A DNA stretch of 64,000 nucleotides, from NCBI RefSeq assembly GCF_026126425.1, contig NZ_JAFMPW010000002.1:496001-560000 (forward strand), in the 5' to 3' direction. A program made the position numbers and the translations under genes. Positions 8,721-16,899 of this stretch are shown here, piece by piece; positions within the stretch are counted from its first letter, which is position 1, and every line of letters begins with the position of its first letter. Source of the DNA: Muriicola sp. Z0-33 (GTDB lineage Bacteria > Bacteroidota > Bacteroidia > Flavobacteriales > Flavobacteriaceae). The notes under the pieces are model-generated. The model made no database searches, was not told the DNA's origin, and was given only the letters and a program-made list of their open reading frames with translations.

Positions 8721-9148
8721 TGCCATCATTAAAACTTATCCAGGGATCTAGTTTTAAAGACGAAAGGGGCCAACTTAACTTTTTCAATTCGTTTGAAATG
8801 AATGAGATTGTGAGGTTTTATGAAATAGCCCCCAATGATACGGAAACCGTAAGGGCCTGGCAGGGACATAAACATGAAAAAAAATGGTTCTATTGCAATT
8901 CGGGTGCATTTGTTGTCAATCTGATTAAAATAGATAATTTTGAAAAGCCATCTGATGATTTAAAAGGCGAGATGTACCATTTGTCCTCGGACAATCCGGT
9001 TGTTCTGGAAGTTTCAGGAGGGTATGCCTCAGGAATTAAGGCATTGATGAAAGATTCGCGCTTACTTGTATTTTCTAACTTTGGCCTTGAGCAATCTAAA
9101 GCGGACGATTATCGATTTGCCCCGAATACCTGGGAATTCCTGGGGTAA
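8720..9148 (+). CDS. RmlC-like cupin sugar epimerase/isomerase (WxcM/FdtA-like)
   Basis: A 142-residue single-domain cupin. It has DERGQLNFFNSFE (14-26) and RAWQGHKHEKKWFYC (45-59), the arginine/histidine-rich strands characteristic of RmlC-like and FdtA/WxcM-like nucleotide-sugar enzymes. Its start overlaps the CapE stop by one base, so translation is coupled. The canonical capE-capF-capG set does not need such a protein. It may epimerise or isomerise the 4-keto intermediate, or assist CapE/CapF, but no specific reaction can be assigned. Confidence 0.72.
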   Translation: MPSLKLIQGSSFKDERGQLNFFNSFEMNEIVRFYEIAPNDTETVRAWQGHKHEKKWFYCNSGAFVVNLIKIDNFEKPSDDLKGEMYHLSSDNPVVLEVSGGYASGIKALMKDSRLLVFSNFGLEQSKADDYRFAPNTWEFLG

Positions 9149-9186
9149 TTCATAAACCATATAAGCATGCGTAAAATTCTAAAATA

Positions 9187-10320
9187 ATGAAACAAATAGG
9201 TATAACAGGTCAGGCCGGTTTTGTAGGCAACCATCTTTATACGACCCTATCTTTGGACGAAAACATTACACTTGTCCCTTTCGAGAGATCGTTCTTCGAT
9301 GATAGTGACAAATTAGAGTTATTTGTTTCTAAATGTGATGTAGTTGTGCATTTGGCGGCTATGAACCGTCATGAAGATCCGGAAGTGATCTACAATACCA
9401 ACATACAACTTGTTTCAAAGCTGATTGCTGCTTGTGAGGCAAAAGGTGCAACTCCACATATTATATTTTCCTCTTCTTCACAGGAAGAACGTGATAACCT
9501 TTATGGTAAATCTAAAAAAGAAGGAAAAGAAAAATTTGCCAGTTGGGCATCAACAAATAATGGAAAGTTTACGTCACTTACTATTCCTAACGTTTTTGGT
9601 CCTTTCGGAAAACCTAATTACAATTCGGTTGTCGCAACTTTTTGTCATAAAGTTGCCAATGGTGAACAACCCACAATAATTAACGATGGTGAAGTGGGCC
9701 TTATTTATATCAATGAGCTCATACAATTTTTTATCAGAGCAATCAACGGGGAGCTAGAGGGCATCCCATTAGGAACCAACAGTATAGAGGTGAAAATACC
9801 TCCATCCTATCATAAAAAAGTATCTGCCATCCTGGATCTGCTTAAAGCCTACAAAACAGACTATATGGAGCAGGGTGTTTTCCCCAGCTTGGAGCAAGAT
9901 TTTGAAAAAGCACTTTTTAATACCTTTCGCTGCTATGTGCCTGAGGAACACTACCCGGTAAAATTCACCAAACACACTGATAACAGAGGAAGTTTTGTAG
10001 AAATTGCAAGGACACAAACCAGCGGTCAGTTTTCGTTCTCTACCACAGTTCCTGGTATTACCCGAGGTAATCACTTTCACACAAGAAAAGCAGAACGTTT
10101 TGCGGTAATACAAGGAAAAGCCAGGATACAATTGCGAAAAATCGGCACTGATAAAGTCATAAATTATGAGCTTGACGGAGATACACCTGCCTATGTCGAT
10201 ATGCCCATATGGCATACGCATAATATCAAAAATGTAGGCGACACAGAACTCATTACCCTGTTCTGGATCAATGAACCATATAATCCCGAAGATGCGGATA
10301 CGTATTTCGAGGATGTATAA
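9187..10320 (+). CDS. capF: CapF-like bifunctional UDP-sugar epimerase/reductase
   Basis: A 377-residue protein with the two-domain CapF plan. An N-terminal Rossmann SDR domain (GITGQAGFVGNHL, 5-17) would carry the NADPH-dependent reduction. A C-terminal cupin (about 255-377, with TRGNHFHTRKAERF and WHTHNIKNVGDTEL) supplies metal-binding histidines and C3 epimerisation. In Staphylococcus aureus, CapF converts the CapE product to UDP-6-deoxy-N-acetyl-talosamine, the substrate of CapG. Length and domain order match that family, and capE and capG homologues flank it. Confidence 0.9.
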   Translation: MKQIGITGQAGFVGNHLYTTLSLDENITLVPFERSFFDDSDKLELFVSKCDVVVHLAAMNRHEDPEVIYNTNIQLVSKLIAACEAKGATPHIIFSSSSQEERDNLYGKSKKEGKEKFASWASTNNGKFTSLTIPNVFGPFGKPNYNSVVATFCHKVANGEQPTIINDGEVGLIYINELIQFFIRAINGELEGIPLGTNSIEVKIPPSYHKKVSAILDLLKAYKTDYMEQGVFPSLEQDFEKALFNTFRCYVPEEHYPVKFTKHTDNRGSFVEIARTQTSGQFSFSTTVPGITRGNHFHTRKAERFAVIQGKARIQLRKIGTDKVINYELDGDTPAYVDMPIWHTHNIKNVGDTELITLFWINEPYNPEDADTYFEDV

Positions 10321-10346
10321 TTATAAACCAATAGAAAGATTTAAAG

Positions 10347-11483
10347 TTGAAAAAACTAAAAGTTGTTACCGTTGTAGGCACCAGGCCAGAAATAATCAGA
10401 CTTGCCTGTGTTCTTAATGCACTAGATGCAAATGAAGCTATTGATCATACATTAGTTCATACTGGCCAGAATTACGATTATGAACTTAATGAGATATTTT
10501 TTGAAGATCTTGAGATTAGAAAGCCCGATCATTTTCTGAACGCTGCCGGTAAAAACGCTACGGAAACAGTAGGAAATATATTGATCAAGATAGATCCAAT
10601 TTTAGAAACTATAGACCCTGATGCGTTTCTTGTTCTGGGCGACACCAATTCATGCCTATGTGCAATTCCGGCTAAAAAACGAAAGATTCCTGTTTTTCAT
10701 ATGGAAGCCGGTAACCGTTGTTTTGACCAAAGAGTACCGGAAGAAACAAACAGAAAAATTGTTGATCATGTAGCCGATATCAATCTGACTTATAGTGATA
10801 TTGCCAGAGAATATTTACTGAGAGAAGGACTTTCGCCAGATAGGGTCATCAAGACAGGAAGTCCAATGTTTGAAGTTCTAAGTAAGTTCAGAGCTAAAAT
10901 TGAGGCATCTGATGTTCTAAGCAAACTAAATCTGGAGTCTCAAAAATACTTTGTAGTCTCCTCACATCGCGAAGAAAATATCAATAATCCAAGAAATTTT
11001 GAAGGACTGATCACTTCTCTGAATCAAATTGCAGAAAAGTACAATTATCCGGTAATTGTTTCTACACATCCCAGAACAAGAAACATGCTGGATGCTAAAG
11101 ATGTAAAAACTCATAAAAACATCCAATTTTTAAAACCCCTGGGGTTTTCCGATTATAACGCCCTTCAATTTAATTCTTATGCAGTTCTGTCTGATAGTGG
11201 AACAATTTCAGAGGAGTCTTCCATTTTAAATTTTCATGCCCTCAATATTCGGGAAGCACATGAAAGACCTGAAGCGATGGAAGAAGCTTCGGTAATGATG
11301 GTCGGATTGCGACCGGAGCGAATAATGCAGGCTTTGACTGCTTTAGAAGTTCAAAAAAGAAATCCTGAACGTAATTTTAGACAGGTTTCAGATTACAGTA
11401 TGCCCAATGTCAGCGAGAAAGTGGTAAGGATCATTCTCTCCTATGTTGATTATGTTAATAGGGTAGTATGGTCTAAACCGTAG
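10347..11483 (+). CDS. capG: UDP-N-acetylglucosamine 2-epimerase family protein (CapG/WecB-like)
   Basis: A 378-residue member of the non-hydrolysing 2-epimerase family. It shows VVGTRPEIIRL (9-19), the loop HTGQNYDYEL, and the conserved block GDTNSCL followed by HMEAGNRC and RVPEETNRKIVDHVAD. The likely start is TTG at 10347, giving the N-terminus MKKLKVVTVVGTRPE. After CapE and CapF this enzyme would epimerise C2 to give UDP-L-FucNAc. The family also includes WecB (UDP-ManNAc), but the adjacency to CapE and CapF makes the CapG role the better reading. Confidence 0.88.
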   Translation: MKKLKVVTVVGTRPEIIRLACVLNALDANEAIDHTLVHTGQNYDYELNEIFFEDLEIRKPDHFLNAAGKNATETVGNILIKIDPILETIDPDAFLVLGDTNSCLCAIPAKKRKIPVFHMEAGNRCFDQRVPEETNRKIVDHVADINLTYSDIAREYLLREGLSPDRVIKTGSPMFEVLSKFRAKIEASDVLSKLNLESQKYFVVSSHREENINNPRNFEGLITSLNQIAEKYNYPVIVSTHPRTRNMLDAKDVKTHKNIQFLKPLGFSDYNALQFNSYAVLSDSGTISEESSILNFHALNIREAHERPEAMEEASVMMVGLRPERIMQALTALEVQKRNPERNFRQVSDYSMPNVSEKVVRIILSYVDYVNRVVWSKP

Positions 11484-11497
11484 CTCATAAATGATAA

Positions 11498-12493
11498 ATG
11501 GCGGCAATGGATGCGAATAAAGAAAAAATAAAGATATTCTGCATAGGTTCAAATCTTGAATCTTATGAATGCCTTAAGTACCTTGTGTTGAAAGGATGTG
11601 CAATAGATACCCTCATTACATTACCTGCCGGTCAGGACAAGAATGTCTCGGACTATTATGATCTCCACGATTTTTGTGAACAGAATGGAATTGAAACCAT
11701 AGATACGCTAAATGTAAATTCCGAATCAACTGTAGCTAAAGTAAAGGAAGCAAAGCCAGACTATCTCTTTACACTGGGTTGGAGTCAGATATTCAGGGAA
11801 GATTTTATCGGTTGTTTTTCACAATTCATAGTAGGGACGCATCCTTCAAAATTGCCATATGGGCGCGGTAGGGCTCCCCTACCCTGGACAATCATAGAAG
11901 GTTTATCCGCATCTGCTGTCAGTTTTTTTAAAATAGACACCGGAGTTGATACTGGTAAAATCATTACCCAGAAGCATTTTGAAATTCCAGACAGATGTTA
12001 TGTAAACGAATTATATGAATTGGTTGCAGAACAACTAAGTGTGGGATTTTTTGAAATTTATTCTGACATCAATTCCAACAAGACTATTTCTTTTTCTCCC
12101 CAGGAAACAGACGGGGTTACCGTAAGAGGTAAAAGGAGTCCGGAAGACGGGTTAATAACATTCAACAAAACTGTAGACGAGATAGACAAGTTAATAAGAG
12201 CGGTATCGCATCCCTACCCCGGCGCTTATTGCTATTATAAGGACAAGAAAATTATTTTCTGGGAAGTAGCACTGGATGAAGATGGCAATTATTCTGGCAC
12301 TCCCGGTCAAATCCTAAAAAAAGACAGCAAGGGCATACTAGTGCAATTTCTGGACGGGAATTTATGGCTGAGAATGCCAGCGTTTGATGATGGCACAGCT
12401 GTAGACCTAAAAGTGTTTCGGTTGGGAGAAAAACTGGGTTACCATCTACAGGATGAAATATATTACTTAAGAAAACAATTAGGCAAATGTTAG
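11498..12493 (+). CDS. Formyltransferase-fold protein (Met-tRNA formyltransferase-like), probable sugar N-formyltransferase
   Basis: A 331-residue protein with an N-terminal formyltransferase hydrolase-like domain, THPSKLPYGRGRAPLPW (114-130), and DTGVDTGKI (147-155), plus a C-terminal FMT-like domain (about 210-315). His115 and Asp151 align with the catalytic His and Asp of the fold, but the Asn normally two residues before the His is Gly113. It overlaps the next gene, a PIG-L deacetylase, by 7 bp, so the pair is cotranslated. The inferred function is formyl transfer to the amine the deacetylase exposes. A second ATG at 11507 is an equally good start. Confidence 0.75.
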   Translation: MAAMDANKEKIKIFCIGSNLESYECLKYLVLKGCAIDTLITLPAGQDKNVSDYYDLHDFCEQNGIETIDTLNVNSESTVAKVKEAKPDYLFTLGWSQIFREDFIGCFSQFIVGTHPSKLPYGRGRAPLPWTIIEGLSASAVSFFKIDTGVDTGKIITQKHFEIPDRCYVNELYELVAEQLSVGFFEIYSDINSNKTISFSPQETDGVTVRGKRSPEDGLITFNKTVDEIDKLIRAVSHPYPGAYCYYKDKKIIFWEVALDEDGNYSGTPGQILKKDSKGILVQFLDGNLWLRMPAFDDGTAVDLKVFRLGEKLGYHLQDEIYYLRKQLGKC

Positions 12494-13170
12494 AATTATT
12501 TAATAAAGTACTTGTGATAGCGGCGCATCCGGATGATGAAATCCTTGGGGTTGGCGGTACTATTTCCCGGCTGATCAAAATGGGAAAAGAAGTGGATATT
12601 TTGATTTTTACAGATGGGAGCAGCACACAGTATTTTAATGATTCCGCCCTTTTAGAAGATAAATTTGAGCAGGCCGAGAATGCATGCAAGGTAGTTGGGG
12701 CACGTTTACTCCCCCGGTTAGATTTTCCTGATATGAGATTGGATACGGTGGCTCATGTGGATATTAACATTGCCTTGGGGAAGGTTATTTCACAAGGAGC
12801 ATACGATACTGTTTTTGTGCAAGATCGGACCGATGTTAACCAGGACCATATTGAGCTGTACAAAAGCGCCATGGTGGCTTGCAGACCCGCTCCCGGACAA
12901 AAAGTGAACCATCTACTGTCTTATTATGTAAACTCATCTACAGAATGGGGAAATATGCTGAATAAAAAGCCTTTTAACCCTAATGTATTTATAGATATTT
13001 CATCTACAATAGATGATAAGATTGCAGCCATGGAAAAATATGAAGCAGAAATGAGGCCTTATCCGCACCCCAGGAGTTCGGAAGCCATTAGAAATTCGGC
13101 CAAATATTTTGGTAACATGGTGGGTACTGCTTATGCGGAACCCTTTCACCTGGTATTTACAAAGAGTTAG
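12487..13170 (+). CDS. PIG-L/LmbE family N-deacetylase
   Basis: A 227-residue protein of the zinc-dependent PIG-L family (GlcNAc-PI deacetylase, BshB, MshB). The metal-binding motif is AAHPDDE (12-18), and QDRTDVNQDH lies near residue 115-125, where the family places its third zinc ligand. It is cytoplasmic. It could be a bacillithiol BshB-type deacetylase, since bshA occurs in this window, but its position between a formyltransferase and a WbuB-like glycosyltransferase favours de-N-acetylation of a nucleotide-linked or lipid-linked amino sugar. The ATG lies inside the end of the upstream formyltransferase gene. Confidence 0.83.
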   Translation: MLELFNKVLVIAAHPDDEILGVGGTISRLIKMGKEVDILIFTDGSSTQYFNDSALLEDKFEQAENACKVVGARLLPRLDFPDMRLDTVAHVDINIALGKVISQGAYDTVFVQDRTDVNQDHIELYKSAMVACRPAPGQKVNHLLSYYVNSSTEWGNMLNKKPFNPNVFIDISSTIDDKIAAMEKYEAEMRPYPHPRSSEAIRNSAKYFGNMVGTAYAEPFHLVFTKS

Positions 13171-13241
13171 AAAAGCACAAAAAAGAGGAAGTATTTATTA
13201 CTTCAAGTACATTAAACCACATTGTCGGCAAATTAAGTTAT

Positions 13242-14444
13242 ATGAGAATTATTTATCTGGGACTGTCAGTACCGAATTTGGACGATTACCTTATGATGAT
13301 GACAGATTTAATGATGGAATTTCAAAAAGCGGGCCACGACATTGTGCTGGTTGGGCCAAGTTATGACGACACTAAACTGGGCTTACAAATAGAACGGGGG
13401 GTGAAAGTGGTTAGAGTACCCACCATGAAATTGTTTAATGTTGGAAAAATCCAGAAGGGCATTGCTAACCTGCTACTGCCTTATCAATACAAAAAAGCAC
13501 TTAAAAAAAGTGGGGTCGATTTAAATTTTGACCTTGTAATTATGCCTACTCCACCTATTACCCTGGCGGCTTTGGCCAATTGGCTCAAAAAGAAATATCA
13601 TTCAAAGGTCTATTTAATTCTTCGTGATATATTTCCACAAAATGCAGTAGATCTTAAGATGATGAGAAAGGGAAGTCCGGCATATCGCTACTTTCGCAAT
13701 ATGGAGAAAAAACTATATCGTGTTTCCGATAGTATAGGATGTATGTCTCCGAAAAATATCGAATTTGTATTGCAACATAATCCTGAAATAAACCAGGATA
13801 AACTCCATTTATTGCCCAACTGGTCTACCTATTACCCAATCCTCTCAGAAGAAAGGGTCGTCAAAATTAAAAAGGATTACGGTCTGCAAGATAAATTCAT
13901 TGTGATGTTTGGCGGCAACATTGGCAGGCCTCAGAAAATGGAAAATGTTGTGGCACTTGCTAAAGCATGTAAAGATATCAATGATATTTTCTTCTTTATA
14001 ATCGGTGGAGGTACAGAGAAAGAGAACCTGGAAAATCTATTGGCGAAAGAACAGCTCGATAATATCAAGTTACAAGGATTTCTATCCAAGAAAGAATACG
14101 CCGAGGTGCTGCAGATTGCAGATGTTGGACTAATTTCTTTAAGTGAAGAGTTTACCATTCCCAATTACCCTTCAAAAAGCATAGCTTATTTCAATGCTAA
14201 AAAACCCATATTAGCTTCGCTCGACCTCAATACCGATTTCGGTACACAAATGGAGGAAATAGGCGCTGGATTATGGGCCGAAGCCGGGAAAACCGAGAAG
14301 TTGAAAGCACTATTAATACAGCTTTACAACAATACGGAGCTAAGGAAAAAAATGGGGGAAAATGGCCATAGTTATATGGTAGATAACTTATTGACACCCA
14401 AGGCATACCAGACAATAATCAACAGACCTGAAATTGGTGCATAA
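13242..14444 (+). CDS. WbuB-like glycosyltransferase family 4 (FucNAc transferase type)
   Basis: A 400-residue GT4 enzyme. It contains the block typical of WbuB-like proteins: LILRDIFPQNAVDL (about 126-139), a YRYFRNMEKKLYRVSD segment, and KLHLLPNW before the donor domain. The donor domain has FIVMFGGNIGRPQKMENVV and LSEEFTIPNYPSKSIAYF, whose Ser-Lys pair stands where other GT4 enzymes have the second Glu. WbuB-like enzymes transfer L-FucNAc, which matches the UDP-L-FucNAc genes just upstream. No signal or transmembrane segment is obvious. The inferred role is addition of FucNAc (or an N-formyl form) to the repeat unit. Confidence 0.82.
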   Translation: MRIIYLGLSVPNLDDYLMMMTDLMMEFQKAGHDIVLVGPSYDDTKLGLQIERGVKVVRVPTMKLFNVGKIQKGIANLLLPYQYKKALKKSGVDLNFDLVIMPTPPITLAALANWLKKKYHSKVYLILRDIFPQNAVDLKMMRKGSPAYRYFRNMEKKLYRVSDSIGCMSPKNIEFVLQHNPEINQDKLHLLPNWSTYYPILSEERVVKIKKDYGLQDKFIVMFGGNIGRPQKMENVVALAKACKDINDIFFFIIGGGTEKENLENLLAKEQLDNIKLQGFLSKKEYAEVLQIADVGLISLSEEFTIPNYPSKSIAYFNAKKPILASLDLNTDFGTQMEEIGAGLWAEAGKTEKLKALLIQLYNNTELRKKMGENGHSYMVDNLLTPKAYQTIINRPEIGA

Positions 14445-14578
14445 TCCACAACATTATTTCTGTGATTCACTGCAACAAAGCATATCCTCCACTCGTTTGG
14501 TATAAAGTACTTTTTAACGATTAAATTGAAATTAAGCAAAAATTAAGTGGTTATTTTGTCCTTAAATTCCTAATAAAC

Positions 14579-15193
14579 ATGTACAAAACGGTTGGCAAAC
14601 GTCTTTTGGATTTCCTTGCAGCTGTCACTTTATTAGTGGCTCTGAGCCCCGTATTATTCATTGTTTCCATTCTTTTGTTTATCGTTAATGACAGGAAGGT
14701 CTTCTTTTATCAACAAAGACCTGGAAAACATGAAAAAGTCTTCAGCATCATTAAGTTCAAAACTATGACCGATGCTACGGACGAGGATGGAAATCTTCTA
14801 CTAGATAAAGACCGGCTCACCCCTGTGGGGAAATTTGTTAGAAAAGCGTCAATAGATGAAATACCTCAGCTTATAAATGTGCTGAAGGGAGAAATGAGCC
14901 TTATTGGCCCAAGACCATTATTAATACGTTACCTCCCATATTATAATGCTCAAGAACAAAAAAGGCATTCGGTATTACCGGGCATAACCGGACTTGCACA
15001 GGTTTCCGGCAGGAATATGTTGAATTGGGACGACAGGTTGGCCAAGGATAAGGAGTATGTTGAGAATATTTCATTTTTATTAGATCTAAAGATATTTTTC
15101 CTTACCATAAAAAATGTAATGAGTTCTAAGGATACGGCCATTGATCCACAATCATTAATGCTAGATTTAGATGAGTACAGAGAAAAAGCTTAA
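14579..15193 (+). CDS. Monotopic phosphoglycosyl transferase (PglC-like initiating sugar transferase)
   Basis: A 204-residue protein with only the catalytic bacterial sugar transferase domain. It has an N-terminal re-entrant hydrophobic segment (about 12-37), the FKTMTDATDEDGN block, the catalytic Asp-Glu pair in KASIDEIPQL, and SLIGPRPLLIRYLP. It lacks the extra N-terminal membrane domain of WbaP/WcaJ, so it is PglC-sized. It would move a phosphosugar from a UDP-sugar onto undecaprenyl phosphate, starting repeat-unit assembly. It overlaps the next formyltransferase gene by 23 bp. The 134 bp upstream hold no clear promoter. Confidence 0.9.
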   Translation: MYKTVGKRLLDFLAAVTLLVALSPVLFIVSILLFIVNDRKVFFYQQRPGKHEKVFSIIKFKTMTDATDEDGNLLLDKDRLTPVGKFVRKASIDEIPQLINVLKGEMSLIGPRPLLIRYLPYYNAQEQKRHSVLPGITGLAQVSGRNMLNWDDRLAKDKEYVENISFLLDLKIFFLTIKNVMSSKDTAIDPQSLMLDLDEYREKA

Positions 15194-15770
15194 TTGGGCC
15201 ATACTGGTAACTGGCTGGGGCAGAAATGCCAAGGATACCATTGAAAATTATCAGCAAGGATTACTAAATAAGTCAGATATCAAACTTCTGGTATATCAAT
15301 CCCTGCCTTGTGGTGCAGCCGAGGCAGCTGAAAATGCCGGAATAGAAACCCTGCGCCTGGAGCGTAAGGACTATGCCAGTGTAGAAGATTACCAGCAAGT
15401 CATCATCAAAGAATTAAACTCAAGAAAAATAGATTACGTCCTATTATTAAGTTTTAAATATATCATAAGGGAGGAAATGCTCAAAGCCTTTCCCAATAGG
15501 ATTATCAATATACATCCCTCATTGTTTCCAAGTTTTCTGGCTACCACTACTGCCATTCAGGAAGCATTGGCGTATGGGGTACGAATTTCCGGTATTACCA
15601 CACATATTATAGATGACAAAATTGACGAGGGTACCATTCTGTGTCAGGAGCCAATACGCTTTGAAGAAAACGAAACCTTTGAATCCGTTTATCCCAAGTT
15701 TGCTGCAACAGCACCGAAACTTATCCTGGATACTATAAGTTTAATAGAGCAGAAGCATTTCAAAGATTAA
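15171..15770 (+). CDS. Small formyltransferase-fold protein (PurN-like)
   Basis: A 199-residue single-domain formyltransferase. All three catalytic positions of the fold are present: Asn113 and His115 in INIHPSLFPSF and Asp152 in DDKIDEGTIL. The Asn-x-His spacing matches GART and ArnA-type enzymes. The substrate loop after the HPS motif is unlike PurN, and the 23-bp overlap with the phosphoglycosyl transferase gene ties it to glycan synthesis, not purine synthesis. It is the best candidate for a working sugar N-formyltransferase in this locus. Donor (N10-formyl-THF) and acceptor are inferred from the family. Confidence 0.77.
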   Translation: MSTEKKLNWAILVTGWGRNAKDTIENYQQGLLNKSDIKLLVYQSLPCGAAEAAENAGIETLRLERKDYASVEDYQQVIIKELNSRKIDYVLLLSFKYIIREEMLKAFPNRIINIHPSLFPSFLATTTAIQEALAYGVRISGITTHIIDDKIDEGTILCQEPIRFEENETFESVYPKFAATAPKLILDTISLIEQKHFKD

Positions 15771-15778
15771 ACAGGCCC

Positions 15779-16897
15779 ATGAAAATCCTTTTTTTACTCA
15801 GTAGAATAGAAAAAAGCGGGGTGTGTATTCATACCCTGGACCTGGCACATGGTCTCGCCCGGGAAGGGCATGAAATGCTCATGATTACTGGGGGTATAAC
15901 AGATCCTGGGAATTCCTACCTGAACGAAATTAAAAGACAGTTTGAGGATCTGGGGATGGATATTAAGTACTTTAAAACTCCCAAGGGTAACTTGTTTAAC
16001 AAGGCGGCTGTTTCCCTGATTTCCATTGTACAGATACTTGTCTGGATATTGAGAGTGAAATCGGATGTTATTCATTCACAGTCGCCCTACATGACATTTC
16101 TACCCTGGTTGTTAGGAAGAAAATACGTAACCACGGTGCATAATGTGCAACTTGTAAAGAATATCAAATATAAAAATCCGACTGCACTTATCGCTATCAG
16201 TGAGGAATCTAAGGAATATGCAATAAGCCATTTGGGCGCCAAAAGAGCATCTATTTCTATTGTATGCCATGGAGTTTCTAAACGCTATGCCGATCATTTA
16301 TCAGCATCGGAAAAGGCCGGTCTTAAAAATGAATTAGGTATTCCTGAAGATAAAATTATTATTGGTTTTGTAGGGAGAATCACAGTTGAAAAGGGGTTGG
16401 ATGTGCTGATCGATGCTGTTGATAAGTACTTGCCAAGCGACCTGAAAGAAAAAGTACAGCTGGTATTCCTGGGCGATTTCTATAGTGAATATGATGAAAA
16501 CTTTTTGAAGAAGGTTATTGCCGAGTCCGGTATAACAAATAAGATCAGTATGGTCTCATTTCAGGATCCATTACCCTTCTATAATATTTTTGATATTTTC
16601 GTTCTACCCTCCAAATCCGAGGCGTTTGGCCTTGTTTGTGTTGAAGCTATGTTATGTGGTTGTTGTACCATCAGGACAAATACCAATGGTGCTCTGGATC
16701 AAATACAGCACGGGGTAGACGGATTTATTTTTGAGAATGAAGATTCAGAAACTTTGGCCGGGATAATTAAGGACCTCATGGAAAATCCGGAATTGGCCAC
16801 CACCGTAGCTCAAAATGGTTATCAAAAAGCTTTGGAAAACTTTACAATTGATACCATGACAAAAAAAACGCTCGAAGTATATCGCAAAATTGTTTAA
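15779..16897 (+). CDS. Glycosyltransferase family 4 protein
   Basis: A 372-residue canonical GT4. The acceptor domain starts with RIEKSGVCIHTLDLAHGLA, typical of GT4 sugar transferases. The donor domain has IGFVGRITVEKGLDVLIDAV and the full E-x7-E motif SEAFGLVCVEAM, with the two Glu residues in place. It starts 8 bp after the formyltransferase stop and ends 2 bp before the GNAT gene, so these three genes are probably one transcript. It would add one sugar to the repeat unit; specificity is unknown. Confidence 0.86.
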   Translation: MKILFLLSRIEKSGVCIHTLDLAHGLAREGHEMLMITGGITDPGNSYLNEIKRQFEDLGMDIKYFKTPKGNLFNKAAVSLISIVQILVWILRVKSDVIHSQSPYMTFLPWLLGRKYVTTVHNVQLVKNIKYKNPTALIAISEESKEYAISHLGAKRASISIVCHGVSKRYADHLSASEKAGLKNELGIPEDKIIIGFVGRITVEKGLDVLIDAVDKYLPSDLKEKVQLVFLGDFYSEYDENFLKKVIAESGITNKISMVSFQDPLPFYNIFDIFVLPSKSEAFGLVCVEAMLCGCCTIRTNTNGALDQIQHGVDGFIFENEDSETLAGIIKDLMENPELATTVAQNGYQKALENFTIDTMTKKTLEVYRKIV

Positions 16898-16899
16898 AA

